The notes beneath the pieces were generated by a model, which saw only the letters and a list, made by a program, of their open reading frames with translations, did no database searches and was not told the DNA's origin. A stretch of 64,000 bases of DNA from Methylocystis rosea SV97 (lineage in GTDB: Bacteria > Pseudomonadota > Alphaproteobacteria > Rhizobiales > Beijerinckiaceae), in contig NZ_KB889963.1 of NCBI RefSeq assembly GCF_000372845.1, forward strand, positions 2,055,923 to 2,119,922, read 5' to 3'. Of the stretch, positions 1 to 9,481 are shown piece by piece. A program made the position numbers and the translations under genes. Numbering within the stretch: the stretch's first letter is position 1; each line of letters begins with the position of its first letter.

Positions 1-80
1 GGGCTGGCTGCGCACTGGCGATGTGGCGGCGCAAGCGCGCGGCGCCCCGGCCACGGTTCGCGCGAGACAAATCGTCTCCG

Positions 81-371
81 TCAGCGCTTCGACAGTCGCG
101 TTAGATTGCCATTGACCCGCTTCGTGTAAACGGCGAGCGCGCGTTCGGCGGCGCGATGCGGTTGTCCTGTCGCCATGCTCATCGCGGCCGCGAGGCTGGC
201 CTCGGCCGCGGCTTCGAGCTTTTCGCTCACCATCAGGTCGCTTTCGCGCTTGCCATGCGCGCCGCCCGTGGCGATCTTCATCAGCCGCAAGCCGATGACC
301 TGATTGGCCACGAAGCTCATCTTGAGCGTGTCGGAGAAAAGCTTGTTCATTTTCGATCGACGTCTGCGCAT
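81..371 (-). CDS. Small conserved-looking hypothetical protein
   Basis: A 96-residue protein that reads as alanine-rich and helical after a very basic start (MRRRRSK). The Met at residue 8 (MNKLFSD) is an equally good start. The middle carries VIGLRLMKIATGG followed by a charged segment and SEKLEAAAEA. This resembles short uncharacterised Rhizobiales proteins and looks slightly phasin-like, but I cannot name a family with confidence. It stands alone, upstream of no obvious operon partner and just beyond the VapBC pair on the same strand. Function unknown; the coding call itself is reasonable from composition. Confidence 0.55.
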   Translation of the reverse strand: MRRRRSKMNKLFSDTLKMSFVANQVIGLRLMKIATGGAHGKRESDLMVSEKLEAAAEASLAAAMSMATGQPHRAAERALAVYTKRVNGNLTRLSKR

Positions 372-466
372 GTTGGCCCCCTATGGAGGCAGATAGCGCG
401 GTCGATGCGTTGTCCAACTGTCACCGCGAAACATTGGAAGTCACGGGCGCTGAGAGCGGAGCATCG

Positions 467-862
467 CTACGCCATGGCCGGGCGCAAACCGAGGCGCTCG
501 ACGAATGGGTCGAAATCCCTGTCGCTGTAGAGCAGCGGCAGATCGCTTTCGATGCAGCGGGTGGCGATGATCGTGTCGATGGTTTTCCTCGGCGTGACGC
601 CGAGACCGCGCAGCTTGCGATAATTTTTTGCCGCGCGCAGGGCGATTTCCTTGCCGCCGAGTTCTACGATCGTCAGCGTGGTCAGGAATTTCTGAGCGCG
701 ATTGAAATCGCGGTCCCGATCGAAGCCTTGCAGCACTTCAGTCAAGATCAGATCGCCTATTGCGACCAATTCGTCCTGGAGCAACCTGTCCAGACGATCG
801 GTCTCGGGCGAGGCGACGCCACGAAAATAGTCGATCCAAACGCTGGAATCGACGAGGATCAT
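467..862 (-). CDS. vapC: VapC-type PIN-domain ribonuclease toxin
   Basis: A 131-residue single PIN domain. The family's acidic metal ligands are visible: Asp5 in ILVDSSVWIDYF, a Glu in the ILTEVLQG helix, Asp in KTIDTIIATRC, and the final SDRDFD acidic cluster. VapC toxins are Mg-dependent endoribonucleases that cut tRNA or rRNA when freed from their antitoxin. The gene starts within the last codons of the upstream vapB gene (4-base overlap), the normal antitoxin-first layout that couples translation. Length is typical and the domain is intact, so the pair is probably functional. The RNA target cannot be read from sequence. Confidence 0.9.
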   Translation of the reverse strand: MILVDSSVWIDYFRGVASPETDRLDRLLQDELVAIGDLILTEVLQGFDRDRDFNRAQKFLTTLTIVELGGKEIALRAAKNYRKLRGLGVTPRKTIDTIIATRCIESDLPLLYSDRDFDPFVERLGLRPAMA

Positions 863-1059
863 GTTTTCTTATCCGTGCGCATAGCGTCGAGATCGCCCCG
901 CCAGTCGAGCTTTCCGCGCAGGCTTCGGATTTGCTTTTGCCGCTGGAGGCGTAGCAGCGTCCGCAGCGCGAGTTCGACGGCTTCCTTCTTGGTCTTGAGG
1001 CCCGTCGCGCGCAGCGCCTCTTCCATTAGCTTGTCATCGATGACGATGTTGGTGCGCAT
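859..1059 (-). CDS. vapB: VapB-type antitoxin
   Basis: A 66-residue protein beginning MRTNIVIDDKLMEEALRAT, the pattern of the short VapB antitoxins (type II TA antitoxin family, ribbon-helix DNA binding) that precede PIN toxins. The N-terminal strand and helices would bind the operator. The C-terminal part with LDWRGDLDAMR is where such proteins wrap the toxin active site. It is followed by vapC with an ATGA overlap. Autoregulation by the VapBC complex is expected from the family; no operator was identified. A small stress or stabilisation module in otherwise housekeeping surroundings. Confidence 0.88.
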   Translation of the reverse strand: MRTNIVIDDKLMEEALRATGLKTKKEAVELALRTLLRLQRQKQIRSLRGKLDWRGDLDAMRTDKKT

Positions 1060-1290
1060 GTGTATGATGCTCCGACTCCATACACATGCTATGCCTGCGT
1101 GGCGCTGGCTTCAAGAGTTTTATGCTATAGAGGGCGAGGATGCGCCGCCGCCGTTTGATCTGACGGACGGCATTTGATTTGCCTCCCCGCCCTCTCCGCA
1201 GAAGCGGGGACGGACATTGCGCCGGCATTTGATCTAACCAGTGTTTCCCGTCATCTTCCTCTTCCTCTCCTCTCCGTTTGGTAATCGCGG

Positions 1291-2193
1291 ATGCTGAATC
1301 GCCGCGCGTTCCTGCGCCTGATGACCACACTTATTGTCGCTGGCGGCGGCATCGCGATCTATGGCTCGCTCGTCGAGCCGCTTTTTCGTTTGCGCGTCAC
1401 CCGTTACGCCTTCACGCCGCCGACGTGGCCAAAAGACTTAAGGTTGCGGCTCGCGATTGTAGCCGATCTTCACGCCTGCGATCCGTGGATGACCGCCGAG
1501 CGTGTGACGGAAATTGTCGACCTGATCAACAGTCAGGGCGCTGACTGCGCCTTGCTCGTTGGCGACTATGTGGCGACTCACAAATTTCAGAGACAGGAGC
1601 CGGCGAGCGCCTGGTCGCGCGCATTGGCGCGGCTCGACGCGCCTCTCGGCGTTCATGCCGTGCTCGGCAACCATGACTGGTGGGCGGATGAGGCGTCGAT
1701 GCGCCGCGGCGAGGGCCTGCCGGATGTTGGCAAGGCCATGCAGGATGCGGGTCTCGCCGTTTATCAGAATGACGCCGTGCGTTTGGTCAAGGACGGGAAA
1801 GCGTTCTGGATTGTCGGACTGGGCGATCAAATCGCCTTTGTCCCGGTGCGGGGGTGGCGCCACCCCCGATATGGGATCGATGATCTGAACGGGGCGCTGA
1901 CGAAAGTCGCGGACGACGCGCCAGTTATTCTGCTGGCGCATGAGCCGGATATTTTTCCGAGCGTGCCGGCGCGCGTTTCGCTCACGCTCAGCGGCCATAC
2001 ACATGGCGGACAGCTGAATTTCTTTGGCTGGCGCCCGAACGTGCCATCACACTATGGCGCGCGCTACGCTTATGGTCACAAGATTGAGAACGATCGTCAC
2101 CTAGTCGTTTCCGCCGGGCTTGGCTGTTCGATCGCGCCCGTGAGGATCGGTTGTCCGCCGGAGATCGTCGTCATTGATCTGGGTGTGGCGTAA
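1291..2193 (+). CDS. Metallophosphoesterase, YkuE/YaeI-like, membrane-anchored or exported
   Basis: A 300-residue calcineurin-like phosphoesterase. The dimetal motifs are all present: DLH at 59-61, GDYV at 91-94, GNHDWW from 126, an LAHEPD segment, and the final SGHTHGGQ. The N-terminus (NRRAFLRLMTTLIVAGGG) has a twin-arginine-like motif followed by a hydrophobic stretch, so export or membrane anchoring is likely. Relatives YkuE and YaeI act on UDP-sugars or lipid-linked phosphates at the envelope. The exact substrate here is not known. It is followed 51 bases later by uvrB, but no functional link is implied. Confidence 0.88.
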   Translation: MLNRRAFLRLMTTLIVAGGGIAIYGSLVEPLFRLRVTRYAFTPPTWPKDLRLRLAIVADLHACDPWMTAERVTEIVDLINSQGADCALLVGDYVATHKFQRQEPASAWSRALARLDAPLGVHAVLGNHDWWADEASMRRGEGLPDVGKAMQDAGLAVYQNDAVRLVKDGKAFWIVGLGDQIAFVPVRGWRHPRYGIDDLNGALTKVADDAPVILLAHEPDIFPSVPARVSLTLSGHTHGGQLNFFGWRPNVPSHYGARYAYGHKIENDRHLVVSAGLGCSIAPVRIGCPPEIVVIDLGVA

Positions 2194-2244
2194 CTGCTCC
2201 TTTGGGCGCTTCCATCCCGCCGCCGTCTCCCCCATATTGCGGCC

Positions 2245-4842
2245 ATGGCCAAACCTCCCGGAAAGCCCAAAGACCCGGCGCGGCCGACGCGCGCCAAGGC
2301 GGCGAAGCCCGAGGTCGCGCCGCTCGCGCCGCATCTCGTGCAACTCCTCAATCCGGCGCTCGCGCCCGGGTTCGGCGAGGCGCCGCAGGGGGCCTATGAC
2401 GCCTCTTCAATTCACGGCCTCGACGAGGAGGACATCGAAAAATACGGCCTCGGCGAAGGGTTTCAGGCGGGCGGCGCGACTTCAGGAAGCGCCGCTCAAA
2501 ACATTGGCGGAGTGGAAGCCACCGCCGACAGTCTTGCGCAACTGCTGCGCCTTGGCGATCCGAACATTCGCGACCAAAAGCCCTGGACGCCGCATCGGCC
2601 GGAGCGGCCGGCGAAGTCCGAAGGCGGCGTGAGGTTCGACCTCGTGTCCGAATACACGCCGAAGGGCGACCAACCTGCGGCGATCGCGGAGCTGGTCAAG
2701 GGCATCGCGGCGCAGGAGCGCGACCAGGTGCTGCTCGGCGTCACCGGCTCCGGCAAGACCTTCACCATGGCGAGCGTGATCGAACGCGTGCAGCGGCCGG
2801 CGCTCATTCTCGCGCCGAACAAGACGCTTGCGGCGCAGCTTTACGGCGAGTTCAAGAGCTTCTTTCCCAATAACGCCGTCGAATATTTCGTCTCCTATTA
2901 CGACTACTATCAGCCTGAGGCCTATGTGCCGCGCTCCGACACCTATATCGAGAAAGAATCCTCGGTAAACGAGCAGATCGACCGCATGCGCCACGCCGCC
3001 ACGCGCGCGCTGCTCGAGCGCGACGACGTCATCATCGTGGCGTCGGTCTCCTGCATCTACGGCATCGGATCGGTCGAAACCTACACGGCGATGACCTTTT
3101 CGGTGACTCTTGGCGAGAAGCTGGAGCAGCGGCAGCTGGTCACCGATCTCGTTGCGCTGCACTACCGCCGCATCGGCGCCGATTTCACCCGCGGAACGTT
3201 TCGCGTGCGCGGCGACACCGTCGACATCTTCCCGGCCCACTATGAGGATCGCGCCTGGCGCGTCAGCTTCTTTGGCGATGAGGTGGAGTCGATCTCCGAA
3301 TTCGATCCGCTGACCGGCAAGAAGACGGTCGACCTCGAATTCGTCAAAGTCTACGCCAATTCGCATTATGTGACGCCGAGGCCGACGCTGCTGCAGTCGA
3401 TCAAGGCGATCAAGGAGGAATTGCGCGCGCGGCTCGACGAATTGCACCGTTCCGGGCGTCTCCTGGAGGCGCAGCGGCTCGAGCAACGCACCCGCTTCGA
3501 TCTCGAGATGATGGAGGCGACCGGCTCCTGCGCCGGCGTCGAGAATTATTCGCGCTATCTCACCGGCCGCAGGCCCGGAGAGCCGCCGCCGACGCTGTTC
3601 GAATATCTCCCGGACAATGCGCTGGTCTTCGCCGATGAGAGCCACGTCAGCATTCCGCAGATCGGCGCGATGTATAAGGGCGACTTCCGCCGCAAGGCGA
3701 CGCTCGCGGAATATGGATTCCGTCTGCCGTCCTGCATGGACAATCGTCCGCTGCGTTTCGAGGAATGGGACGCGATGCGGCCGCAGACCGTTTCGGTCTC
3801 GGCGACGCCGGGAAACTGGGAGCTCAATCAGACAGGCGGCGTCTTCGTCGAACAGGTGATTCGCCCGACGGGATTGATCGACCCGATTGTCGAGGTGCGC
3901 CCGGCGCGCGCCCAGGTCGACGATCTTCTAGACGAAGCGCGGGCGACGGCGCAGATCGGCTATCGCTCGCTTGTGACCGTGCTCACCAAGCGCATGGCGG
4001 AAGATCTGACTGAATATCTGCATGAGAACGGCGTGCGCGTGCGCTACATGCATTCCGACATTGATACCATCGAACGCATCGAGATCATCCGCGATCTGCG
4101 GCTCGGCGCCTTCGACGTGCTCGTCGGCATCAATCTGTTGCGCGAGGGACTCGACATTCCCGAATGCGGGCTCGTCGCCATTCTCGACGCCGACAAGGAA
4201 GGGTTTCTGCGCTCTGAGACCTCGCTCGTGCAGACGATCGGCCGCGCCGCGCGCAATATCGACGGTCGCGTCATCCTCTACGCCGATCAGATCACCGGCT
4301 CGATGAAGCGCGCGATGGACGAGACCGACCGCCGCCGCGCCAAGCAGGAAGCCTACAATCTCGAGAACAACATCACGCCGGCGTCGATCAAGCGCGGCAT
4401 TGCCGACATTCTCGGCTCGGTCGCCGAGCAGGATCATGTGACCATCGACACGGGTTATGACATCGCGCCGGGGCATAATCTCGCGGCCACGATCGCCGAT
4501 CTCGAAAAGCGCATGAAGGCGGCGGCGGCCGATCTCGCCTTCGAAGAGGCGGCGCGCATGCGCGATGAAATCCAGCGGCTGCAACGCGCCGAATTGCTCG
4601 CCGAGGCGAGTCCGCAATTTCGCGCCTCCTTTGGTCGGGGAGGGCGCGGCGCCATACGCCGTGACGAAGAGGAAAAGCTCGCGACCCGTGCGCATAAGCC
4701 GACCGACGCCGACATGGGGCCGCATAATTTCGGGGGAGGGGAAGCGCGGCCGCTGGGTCGGATCGCGCCGCCGCCGCGCGTCTCGCCACGCTCTTCGGGC
4801 GGCAAGCCCGGCACGCGCACGGTGAAGGGCAAGCCGAAGTAA
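2245..4842 (+). CDS. uvrB: Excinuclease ABC subunit B
   Basis: UvrB, the DNA damage-verifying helicase-like subunit of nucleotide excision repair, which receives DNA from UvrA and recruits UvrC. Helicase motif I is GVTGSGKT at 165-172. The beta-hairpin region contains [12 protein letters not shown], which inserts between the strands. Motif VI contains QTIGRAARN. The C-terminal UVR helix pair that binds UvrC is visible as [23 protein letters not shown] in two halves. At 865 residues it exceeds the usual 670 because of a charged extension of about 128 residues before [15 protein letters not shown] and a basic, Pro/Gly-rich tail. Such extensions are known in alphaproteobacterial UvrB. The start gives [10 protein letters not shown] and no better later start is apparent. 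Confidence 0.97.
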   Translation: MAKPPGKPKDPARPTRAKAAKPEVAPLAPHLVQLLNPALAPGFGEAPQGAYDASSIHGLDEEDIEKYGLGEGFQAGGATSGSAAQNIGGVEATADSLAQLLRLGDPNIRDQKPWTPHRPERPAKSEGGVRFDLVSEYTPKGDQPAAIAELVKGIAAQERDQVLLGVTGSGKTFTMASVIERVQRPALILAPNKTLAAQLYGEFKSFFPNNAVEYFVSYYDYYQPEAYVPRSDTYIEKESSVNEQIDRMRHAATRALLERDDVIIVASVSCIYGIGSVETYTAMTFSVTLGEKLEQRQLVTDLVALHYRRIGADFTRGTFRVRGDTVDIFPAHYEDRAWRVSFFGDEVESISEFDPLTGKKTVDLEFVKVYANSHYVTPRPTLLQSIKAIKEELRARLDELHRSGRLLEAQRLEQRTRFDLEMMEATGSCAGVENYSRYLTGRRPGEPPPTLFEYLPDNALVFADESHVSIPQIGAMYKGDFRRKATLAEYGFRLPSCMDNRPLRFEEWDAMRPQTVSVSATPGNWELNQTGGVFVEQVIRPTGLIDPIVEVRPARAQVDDLLDEARATAQIGYRSLVTVLTKRMAEDLTEYLHENGVRVRYMHSDIDTIERIEIIRDLRLGAFDVLVGINLLREGLDIPECGLVAILDADKEGFLRSETSLVQTIGRAARNIDGRVILYADQITGSMKRAMDETDRRRAKQEAYNLENNITPASIKRGIADILGSVAEQDHVTIDTGYDIAPGHNLAATIADLEKRMKAAAADLAFEEAARMRDEIQRLQRAELLAEASPQFRASFGRGGRGAIRRDEEEKLATRAHKPTDADMGPHNFGGGEARPLGRIAPPPRVSPRSSGGKPGTRTVKGKPK

Positions 4843-4891
4843 GAAATTTATCGACCATCAATTAGACATCACAATAGACGGACCTTCACAA

Positions 4892-5740
4892 TTGGTGCAG
4901 AAGCTCAAAATCAACGTGGACATCGATAATATTGCGGAGCTTGCTCACGTAGGCGTTCGCCGCGCGGCAGTCTTTATGGGTTTAGGTTTGAACGCTGCTA
5001 AGCGCGGTGATTTTAATGACTACGAGTTACATAAGTTACCAATTATGCCCGGCCAAACCGGTATGCCGATCGACTTCCTCCCATCGAACTTGCCAGAAGA
5101 GGCCGTCCGGGACTTCAAGGAACATTTTGCTACGTGGATTATTGGATGTGGTTTGCGCGAGTTACTCGAACATTACGCGTTGTTTCTCGATCGCGTTCAC
5201 GAGAGCTGTCTCATTATTGCATGCAAAAATAAAAGTCTCGAATTGAATAACCCTCAAAAGGCTCAAAAGGAATTTGAGAATAGCCTGGGCATCCCCCGCA
5301 AACTCGACAAGCTTCTAAAGCGATTCAGAATCGCACCAAACGAAGCAGACAGCATTAAAAGCCTGTACTCAGCGCGTAACGCTCTAACTCACGATTTGGG
5401 GAGAATCAAACCCGAAAGATGCGGGCCTGGGGATTCATTTAAGATCACTTGGAAGACTTTTGATATTTTTGCTCAAGGGGAAGAAACGGGAACCATCCAT
5501 GCGATTCCTAAGCTTATTGGCCAGAAAACTTTGGAGCCGATGGCTATTTGTGGCAAGGCGATGATGCGTGAGCGAGTATTCTCCGTTGGTTCGAATATCG
5601 TATTGTCGCAGCAGGACCTTTGGGAGATCTGTTTCTTTTTTAGTTTGTTCGTGATCCCTTCCACTAGAAATGGGTTCGTAGAGTTCTTGCAGGCAGCGAA
5701 CGTCCCTATCAATATCATTGATCCTCGTGTGGAGGCATGA
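4892..5740 (+). CDS. Uncharacterised HEPN-like protein in an A+T-richer insertion
   Basis: A 282-residue protein of unknown family. It starts at TTG (4892) or GTG (4895); there is no nearby ATG. Codon use is clearly A+T-richer than uvrB and infA on either side, suggesting acquisition. The sequence ARNALTHDLG at 161-170 contains Arg162-x4-His167, the Rx4-6H signature of HEPN RNases and HEPN-like helical proteins, inside an all-helical context. A helix with RELLEHYALFLDRVHESCLI precedes it. The gene ends in an ATGA overlap with the next small basic ORF, so the two are probably co-translated. RNase activity is a guess from the motif alone. Confidence 0.6.
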   Translation: MVQKLKINVDIDNIAELAHVGVRRAAVFMGLGLNAAKRGDFNDYELHKLPIMPGQTGMPIDFLPSNLPEEAVRDFKEHFATWIIGCGLRELLEHYALFLDRVHESCLIIACKNKSLELNNPQKAQKEFENSLGIPRKLDKLLKRFRIAPNEADSIKSLYSARNALTHDLGRIKPERCGPGDSFKITWKTFDIFAQGEETGTIHAIPKLIGQKTLEPMAICGKAMMRERVFSVGSNIVLSQQDLWEICFFFSLFVIPSTRNGFVEFLQAANVPINIIDPRVEA

Positions 5741-5946
5741 TCCCGCTTGATGAAACGACGAAAAATAGAACTGCGATGAGGAAGTTACGAAAGTCTCGCA
5801 CTCAAATCTTTCGCCGACGCAGGGAAAGAAAAAAGCTCGAGCGTTTGCTTGCAAGGGGATCGCTTAAGGCGCTTCTCGCTGCGGCGCCGCTCGAAGGCGT
5901 CGATCTCGATCGCGCGTGCGACTTTGGCCGCGCCGTCGAATTGTGA
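5737..5946 (+). CDS. Small basic protein coupled to the HEPN-like gene, antitoxin-like tail
   Basis: A 69-residue ORF beginning at an ATGA overlap with the upstream gene. The first half is extremely basic ([19 protein letters not shown]). The second half ends [14 protein letters not shown]...FGRAVEL, which resembles the C-terminal tails of some short type II antitoxins, though I cannot place the family. Base composition returns to GC-rich in this second half, so it may be a junction between inserted DNA and a remnant of an older gene. About 160 bases with nothing recognisable follow before infA. Real translation is uncertain. Confidence 0.35.
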   Translation: MIPLDETTKNRTAMRKLRKSRTQIFRRRRERKKLERLLARGSLKALLAAAPLEGVDLDRACDFGRAVEL

Positions 5947-6110
5947 GAGCTGTGGTCGCCCCTCAACTCCCTGGTTCACAAATCCTTCGTTCTCGACTAG
6001 GGTCCGCGCCGAGTCCGCTCCCCGGCCGGGGCAGCGGGTTTTTCGCATTTCACGCGCTATCTAAGCCGCGCGGCAAGACTCGCGGCGGAGAGCGCCTCAC
6101 AAGGAACCAC

Positions 6111-6329
6111 ATGGCCAAGGAAGAACTGCTCGAATTTCCCGGCGTCGTCACCGAACTGCTGCCGAGCGCGATGTTTCGCGTCAAGCTCGAAAACGACCAC
6201 GAAATCATCGCTCATACCGCCGGCAAAATGCGCAAGAACCGCATCCGCGTATTGACTGGCGACAAGGTGCTTGTCGAGATGACCCCTTATGATTTGACCA
6301 AAGGGCGTATAACATATCGTTTCCGGTAA
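6111..6329 (+). CDS. infA: Translation initiation factor IF-1
   Basis: The 72-residue IF-1 ([19 protein letters not shown] ... GRITYRFR), an OB-fold protein that occupies the ribosomal A site during initiation. The ATG at 6111 follows AAGGAA, a good ribosome binding site; a longer frame from 5916 has no support because it adds 65 non-homologous residues. The sequence is complete and canonical. It is followed 24 bases later by a maf-family gene, a common alphaproteobacterial arrangement. Confidence 0.97.
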   Translation: MAKEELLEFPGVVTELLPSAMFRVKLENDHEIIAHTAGKMRKNRIRVLTGDKVLVEMTPYDLTKGRITYRFR

Positions 6330-6353
6330 TTTTCTTTTGGCGGAGCGACATTC

Positions 6354-6992
6354 TTGACAGCCAATCCCCCAATCGCCCGTCCCAAGCTCGTTCTCGCATC
6401 AGCTTCGCCGAGGCGCCTGGCGCTGTTGCAGCAGGCGGGACTCGACGCCGACGCCCTGCTGCCGGCCGACATCGATGAGACGCCGCACCGCGGGGAATCG
6501 CCGCGCGCCTACGCCACACGAATCGCCAGCGAGAAGGCGGCTGCCGCGGTAAAGCTGCGGGCGACGCAGCCCGAGCTGAAGGAGTCTTTTCTCATCGCCG
6601 CCGACACGGTCGTGGCTGTCGGCCGGCGCATCCTGCCCAAGGCGGAGACGCGGGAAGAGGCCGAGGAGTGCCTGCAGCTGCTCTCGGGGCGCCAGCACCG
6701 GGTCTTTTCGGCGGTGAGCCTGATTACGCCGCGCGGCTTGGAGCGCAGGCGTCTCGTCGAGGCGCGGCTGCGGTTCAAGCGCCTCGGCTCGACCGAGATC
6801 GAAGCCTATCTCTCAACTGGCGAGTGGCGCGGCAAGGCGGGCGGCTACGCCATTCAGGGACGCGCCGGCGTGTTTCTGGTGAAGATCGTCGGATCCTATA
6901 CGGCCGTCGTCGGCCTGCCGCTGCATGAGACGGTGTCGCTCCTCGCAGGCGAGGGATATCCGGTGCTCGCGCCGTGGTTCGCGATGGCGTAA
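6354..6992 (+). CDS. maf: Maf-family nucleoside triphosphate pyrophosphatase (YhdE-like)
   Basis: A 212-residue Maf protein starting at TTG. The family signature SASPRR lies near residue 17, followed by ADIDE and [15 protein letters not shown]. The segment [27 protein letters not shown] in its pieces matches the YhdE branch (dTTP/UTP pyrophosphatase) better than the YceF (m7GTP) branch, since it has the GxYxIQG pattern. Maf proteins hydrolyse non-canonical or excess nucleotides and affect septum formation. It lies in a short housekeeping run after infA and converges with alr. Confidence 0.92.
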   Translation: MTANPPIARPKLVLASASPRRLALLQQAGLDADALLPADIDETPHRGESPRAYATRIASEKAAAAVKLRATQPELKESFLIAADTVVAVGRRILPKAETREEAEECLQLLSGRQHRVFSAVSLITPRGLERRRLVEARLRFKRLGSTEIEAYLSTGEWRGKAGGYAIQGRAGVFLVKIVGSYTAVVGLPLHETVSLLAGEGYPVLAPWFAMA

Positions 6993-6999
6993 CGCCGAG

Positions 7000-8136
7000 C
7001 TAAGCCCCCAGATAGCGTCGCGAGAATCGCGCGCCGAGCCGAGTGAGAATCTCGTAGCCGATGGTGCCGGCGCGGGCCGCGGCGTCCTCGATGCAAATGC
7101 CGTCGCCCAGCAGCTCGACCCATTCGCCGCGCTGCGCGGCCTCGCGCGGCGCCTCGGAAACGTCCAGCACGACATAATCCATCGATACGCGGCCGATGAA
7201 GGGGCAGCGGACTCCGCCGACGAGCGCTTCGCCTGTCGGCTTTTCAGTGCAAGAGGCAGCCCCGACCGGCACGCCGTCCGCATAGCCGACGCCGATCGTG
7301 GCGATGCGCGTGCGCCTCGGCGCCGACCATAGCGCGTCATAGCCGACGCAGGCGCCTGGCTCGATCTCGCGCGTTGAGAGAATGCGCGCGCTGAGCCGCG
7401 CGACCGGCCGCACCGGGCATTCGGCGTAAGGCGTGGGGTTGCCGCCAAAGAGCGCGTAACCGGGACGAACGAGATCGAAATGCGGGCGCTGCGGCAGGAA
7501 GACGGCCGAGGAATTCGCCATGGACGCCGGAATCTTGGCGAAGCGCGCGCGGGCGTCCAGGAACTCCTCGATTTGCCGGGCATTGCAGGCGGCGTCGCGC
7601 ATTTGCGAACTGACGAAATGGCTCATCACCAGCGTAGGCGCGATGTGGCGCGCGCGCTCGGCCGCCTGCGCCGCCTCGCTGATCGGAATTCCGAAGCGAT
7701 TCATCCCCGTGTCGAAATGGATGGCGGCTTTGGGCTTGCGCCCCGTCGCCGCCCACTCGTCGATTTCGCCGAGCGAACCCAAGGCTGGAATAAGATCGGC
7801 GGCGACGAGCCGCGGCGCCGCGCCGGGCACGAGCCCGTCCAGCACATAGATGGTCGCGTCGTTGGCGACGGCCCGGGCCGCTTCGCCTTCGACGACATTG
7901 GCGACGAAAAAGGTTCGGCAGCCGGCTGAGAGCAGCGCGCGCATCGCGGGCGCGAGCCCCAATCCATAGGCGTCGGCCTTCACCACCGCCCCGCATTCCG
8001 CGCCGCCGGCCAGCCGAGCCATCGTGCGCCAATTATCGGCGAGGGCGGCGAGGTCGACGATCAGAACGCCGGTCTCCGCCGGGTCCGAGGGCTCGGTCCG
8101 GGGCCGCAGTCGCGCAGCGGGTTCGTTGATTCCCAT
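7000..8136 (-). CDS. alr: Alanine racemase
   Basis: A 378-residue PLP enzyme interconverting L- and D-alanine for peptidoglycan. The PLP-binding lysine is Lys53 in VVKADAYGLG. The catalytic tyrosine of the C-terminal domain lies in CVGYDALW, and the following RIATIGVGYADGVP is typical of the family. Length is normal. The N-terminal first 20 residues are charged and variable. It ends 8 bases from maf on the opposite strand (convergent). It reads in the same direction as the thioesterase gene upstream, separated by about 50 bases. Confidence 0.96.
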   Translation of the reverse strand: MGINEPAARLRPRTEPSDPAETGVLIVDLAALADNWRTMARLAGGAECGAVVKADAYGLGLAPAMRALLSAGCRTFFVANVVEGEAARAVANDATIYVLDGLVPGAAPRLVAADLIPALGSLGEIDEWAATGRKPKAAIHFDTGMNRFGIPISEAAQAAERARHIAPTLVMSHFVSSQMRDAACNARQIEEFLDARARFAKIPASMANSSAVFLPQRPHFDLVRPGYALFGGNPTPYAECPVRPVARLSARILSTREIEPGACVGYDALWSAPRRTRIATIGVGYADGVPVGAASCTEKPTGEALVGGVRCPFIGRVSMDYVVLDVSEAPREAAQRGEWVELLGDGICIEDAAARAGTIGYEILTRLGARFSRRYLGA

Positions 8137-8187
8137 CTCGCCGCCATTTTAGGCCGCAAAAGGCGGCGTCCAGATGGCGACGGCATT

Positions 8188-8619
8188 CTACTCTGAATTT
8201 GGCAGAAGACATTCGAATTTCGCGCGCACCTCGGGCGGCAGGCGGCGCGCGCGGCCGGCTTCGACGCACACAATCCGGACTTTGGCGCGGACAAGCAGTT
8301 CCGCCTGCCGCAAAACCCGCTGCTCAAGCGTGAGCGAGGCGCCGCCGAGCTCAAGAGTGTCGGTTTCGACGGTCAGCAGGTCGTCCATCGTCGCGGGCTT
8401 TTGGAAGTCGACGTCCATCGACCGGACAACGAAAAAAATCGGCGCGCCGGCTGCGCCCTCGAGCAGCGCCTTTTGATCGAGCCCGAGGGAACGCAACATT
8501 TCGGTGCGCGCCCGCTCCATGAATCGCAAATAGGAGGCGTGATAGACGAGTCCGGAAAAGTCCGTGTCTTCGTAATAGACGCGAATGGACAGGGACTGAC
8601 ATGGCGCGATCGTCGTCAT
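8188..8619 (-). CDS. ybgC: YbgC-like acyl-CoA thioesterase
   Basis: A 143-residue hotdog-fold 4-hydroxybenzoyl-CoA-type thioesterase. The family core RVYYEDTDFSGLVYHASYLRFMERART is present in order, with the catalytic Asp in EDTDFSG and the His in YHASYL. YbgC hydrolyses short or malonyl-type acyl-CoA esters and usually belongs to the tol-pal cluster downstream of ruvB. Here ruvB is about 2 kb away on the same strand and no tol genes are seen, so the cluster is broken. Start ATG at 8619 fits the usual N-terminus. Confidence 0.9.
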   Translation of the reverse strand: MTTIAPCQSLSIRVYYEDTDFSGLVYHASYLRFMERARTEMLRSLGLDQKALLEGAAGAPIFFVVRSMDVDFQKPATMDDLLTVETDTLELGGASLTLEQRVLRQAELLVRAKVRIVCVEAGRARRLPPEVRAKFECLLPNSE

Positions 8620-8794
8620 TCTGCGTTCGGCTGGCGGCTAGGTTGGAGTTTCATCAAAGCGGCGGAATTGGCTTGAACGCGGCTGTTCTTGATACTGAGC
8701 GAAACAATCGCATTTATAGGCATACGCTCTCAGGCGGCGAAGAGCGTCGCTCGCGCTCCAAGGCGCGTCGCAACCATAACCGAGGAGCTTCCAC

Positions 8795-9454
8795 ATGTCT
8801 TTCCAGATTGGCGACACCGCGCCGGATTTCGAAGCCGACACGACGCAAGGACATATCAAGTTTCATGATTGGATTGGAAATTCCTGGTGCATTCTATTCT
8901 CGCATCCCAAGGATTTCACGCCGGTCTGCACGACCGAACTTGGCTACATGGCCAAACTCGAGCCCGAATTTAAGCGACGTAACGTCAAGATCATCGGTTT
9001 GAGCGTCGATCCGGTCGACAATCACGCCAAATGGGCGGTCGACATCGAGGAAACTCAGGGCGCGAAGCCGACTTATCCGATGATCGGCGACCCGGACCTG
9101 CGCATCTCCAAGCTCTATGGAATGTTGCCCGCGAGCGCGGGCGGCGACGCCAGCGTCAGGACGCCGGCCGACAACCAGACGGTGCGCAATATTTTCGTCA
9201 TCGGTCCCGACAAGAAGATCAAGCTCATCATGGTCTATCCGATGACGACCGGCCGCAACTTCGATGAAGTGCTCCGAATCATCGACTCGCTGCAATTGAC
9301 TTCGACACATAAGGTCGCGACGCCCGTCAACTGGCGGCCGGGCGATGACGTCATCATCGCGGGTTCAGTCTCCGACGAGGAAGCGAAAAAGATCTATCCT
9401 GAGGGCTGGAATGCGCCGCGGCCCTATCTTCGCATTGTACCGCAACCGAAATGA
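8795..9454 (+). CDS. 1-Cys peroxiredoxin (Prx6 type)
   Basis: A 219-residue peroxiredoxin. The peroxidatic cysteine is Cys45 in DFTPVCTTELG. The long C-terminal domain with PVNWRPGDDVII and YLRIVPQPK defines the Prx6/1-Cys class, and no partner resolving cysteine is obvious. It reduces peroxides in the cytosol. A good ribosome binding site (GAGGAG) precedes ATG 8795. The next gene, a persulfide dioxygenase-rhodanese fusion, begins 27 bases downstream and is probably co-transcribed, suggesting a joint thiol/sulfur and oxidant defence role. Confidence 0.94.
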   Translation: MSFQIGDTAPDFEADTTQGHIKFHDWIGNSWCILFSHPKDFTPVCTTELGYMAKLEPEFKRRNVKIIGLSVDPVDNHAKWAVDIEETQGAKPTYPMIGDPDLRISKLYGMLPASAGGDASVRTPADNQTVRNIFVIGPDKKIKLIMVYPMTTGRNFDEVLRIIDSLQLTSTHKVATPVNWRPGDDVIIAGSVSDEEAKKIYPEGWNAPRPYLRIVPQPK

Positions 9455-9481
9455 CGCGGGGCAGGCGCAGGAACGCGCGCG

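Noticed and set aside
2482-3645. Minus-strand frame opposite uvrB
   Set aside because: Shadow of uvrB.
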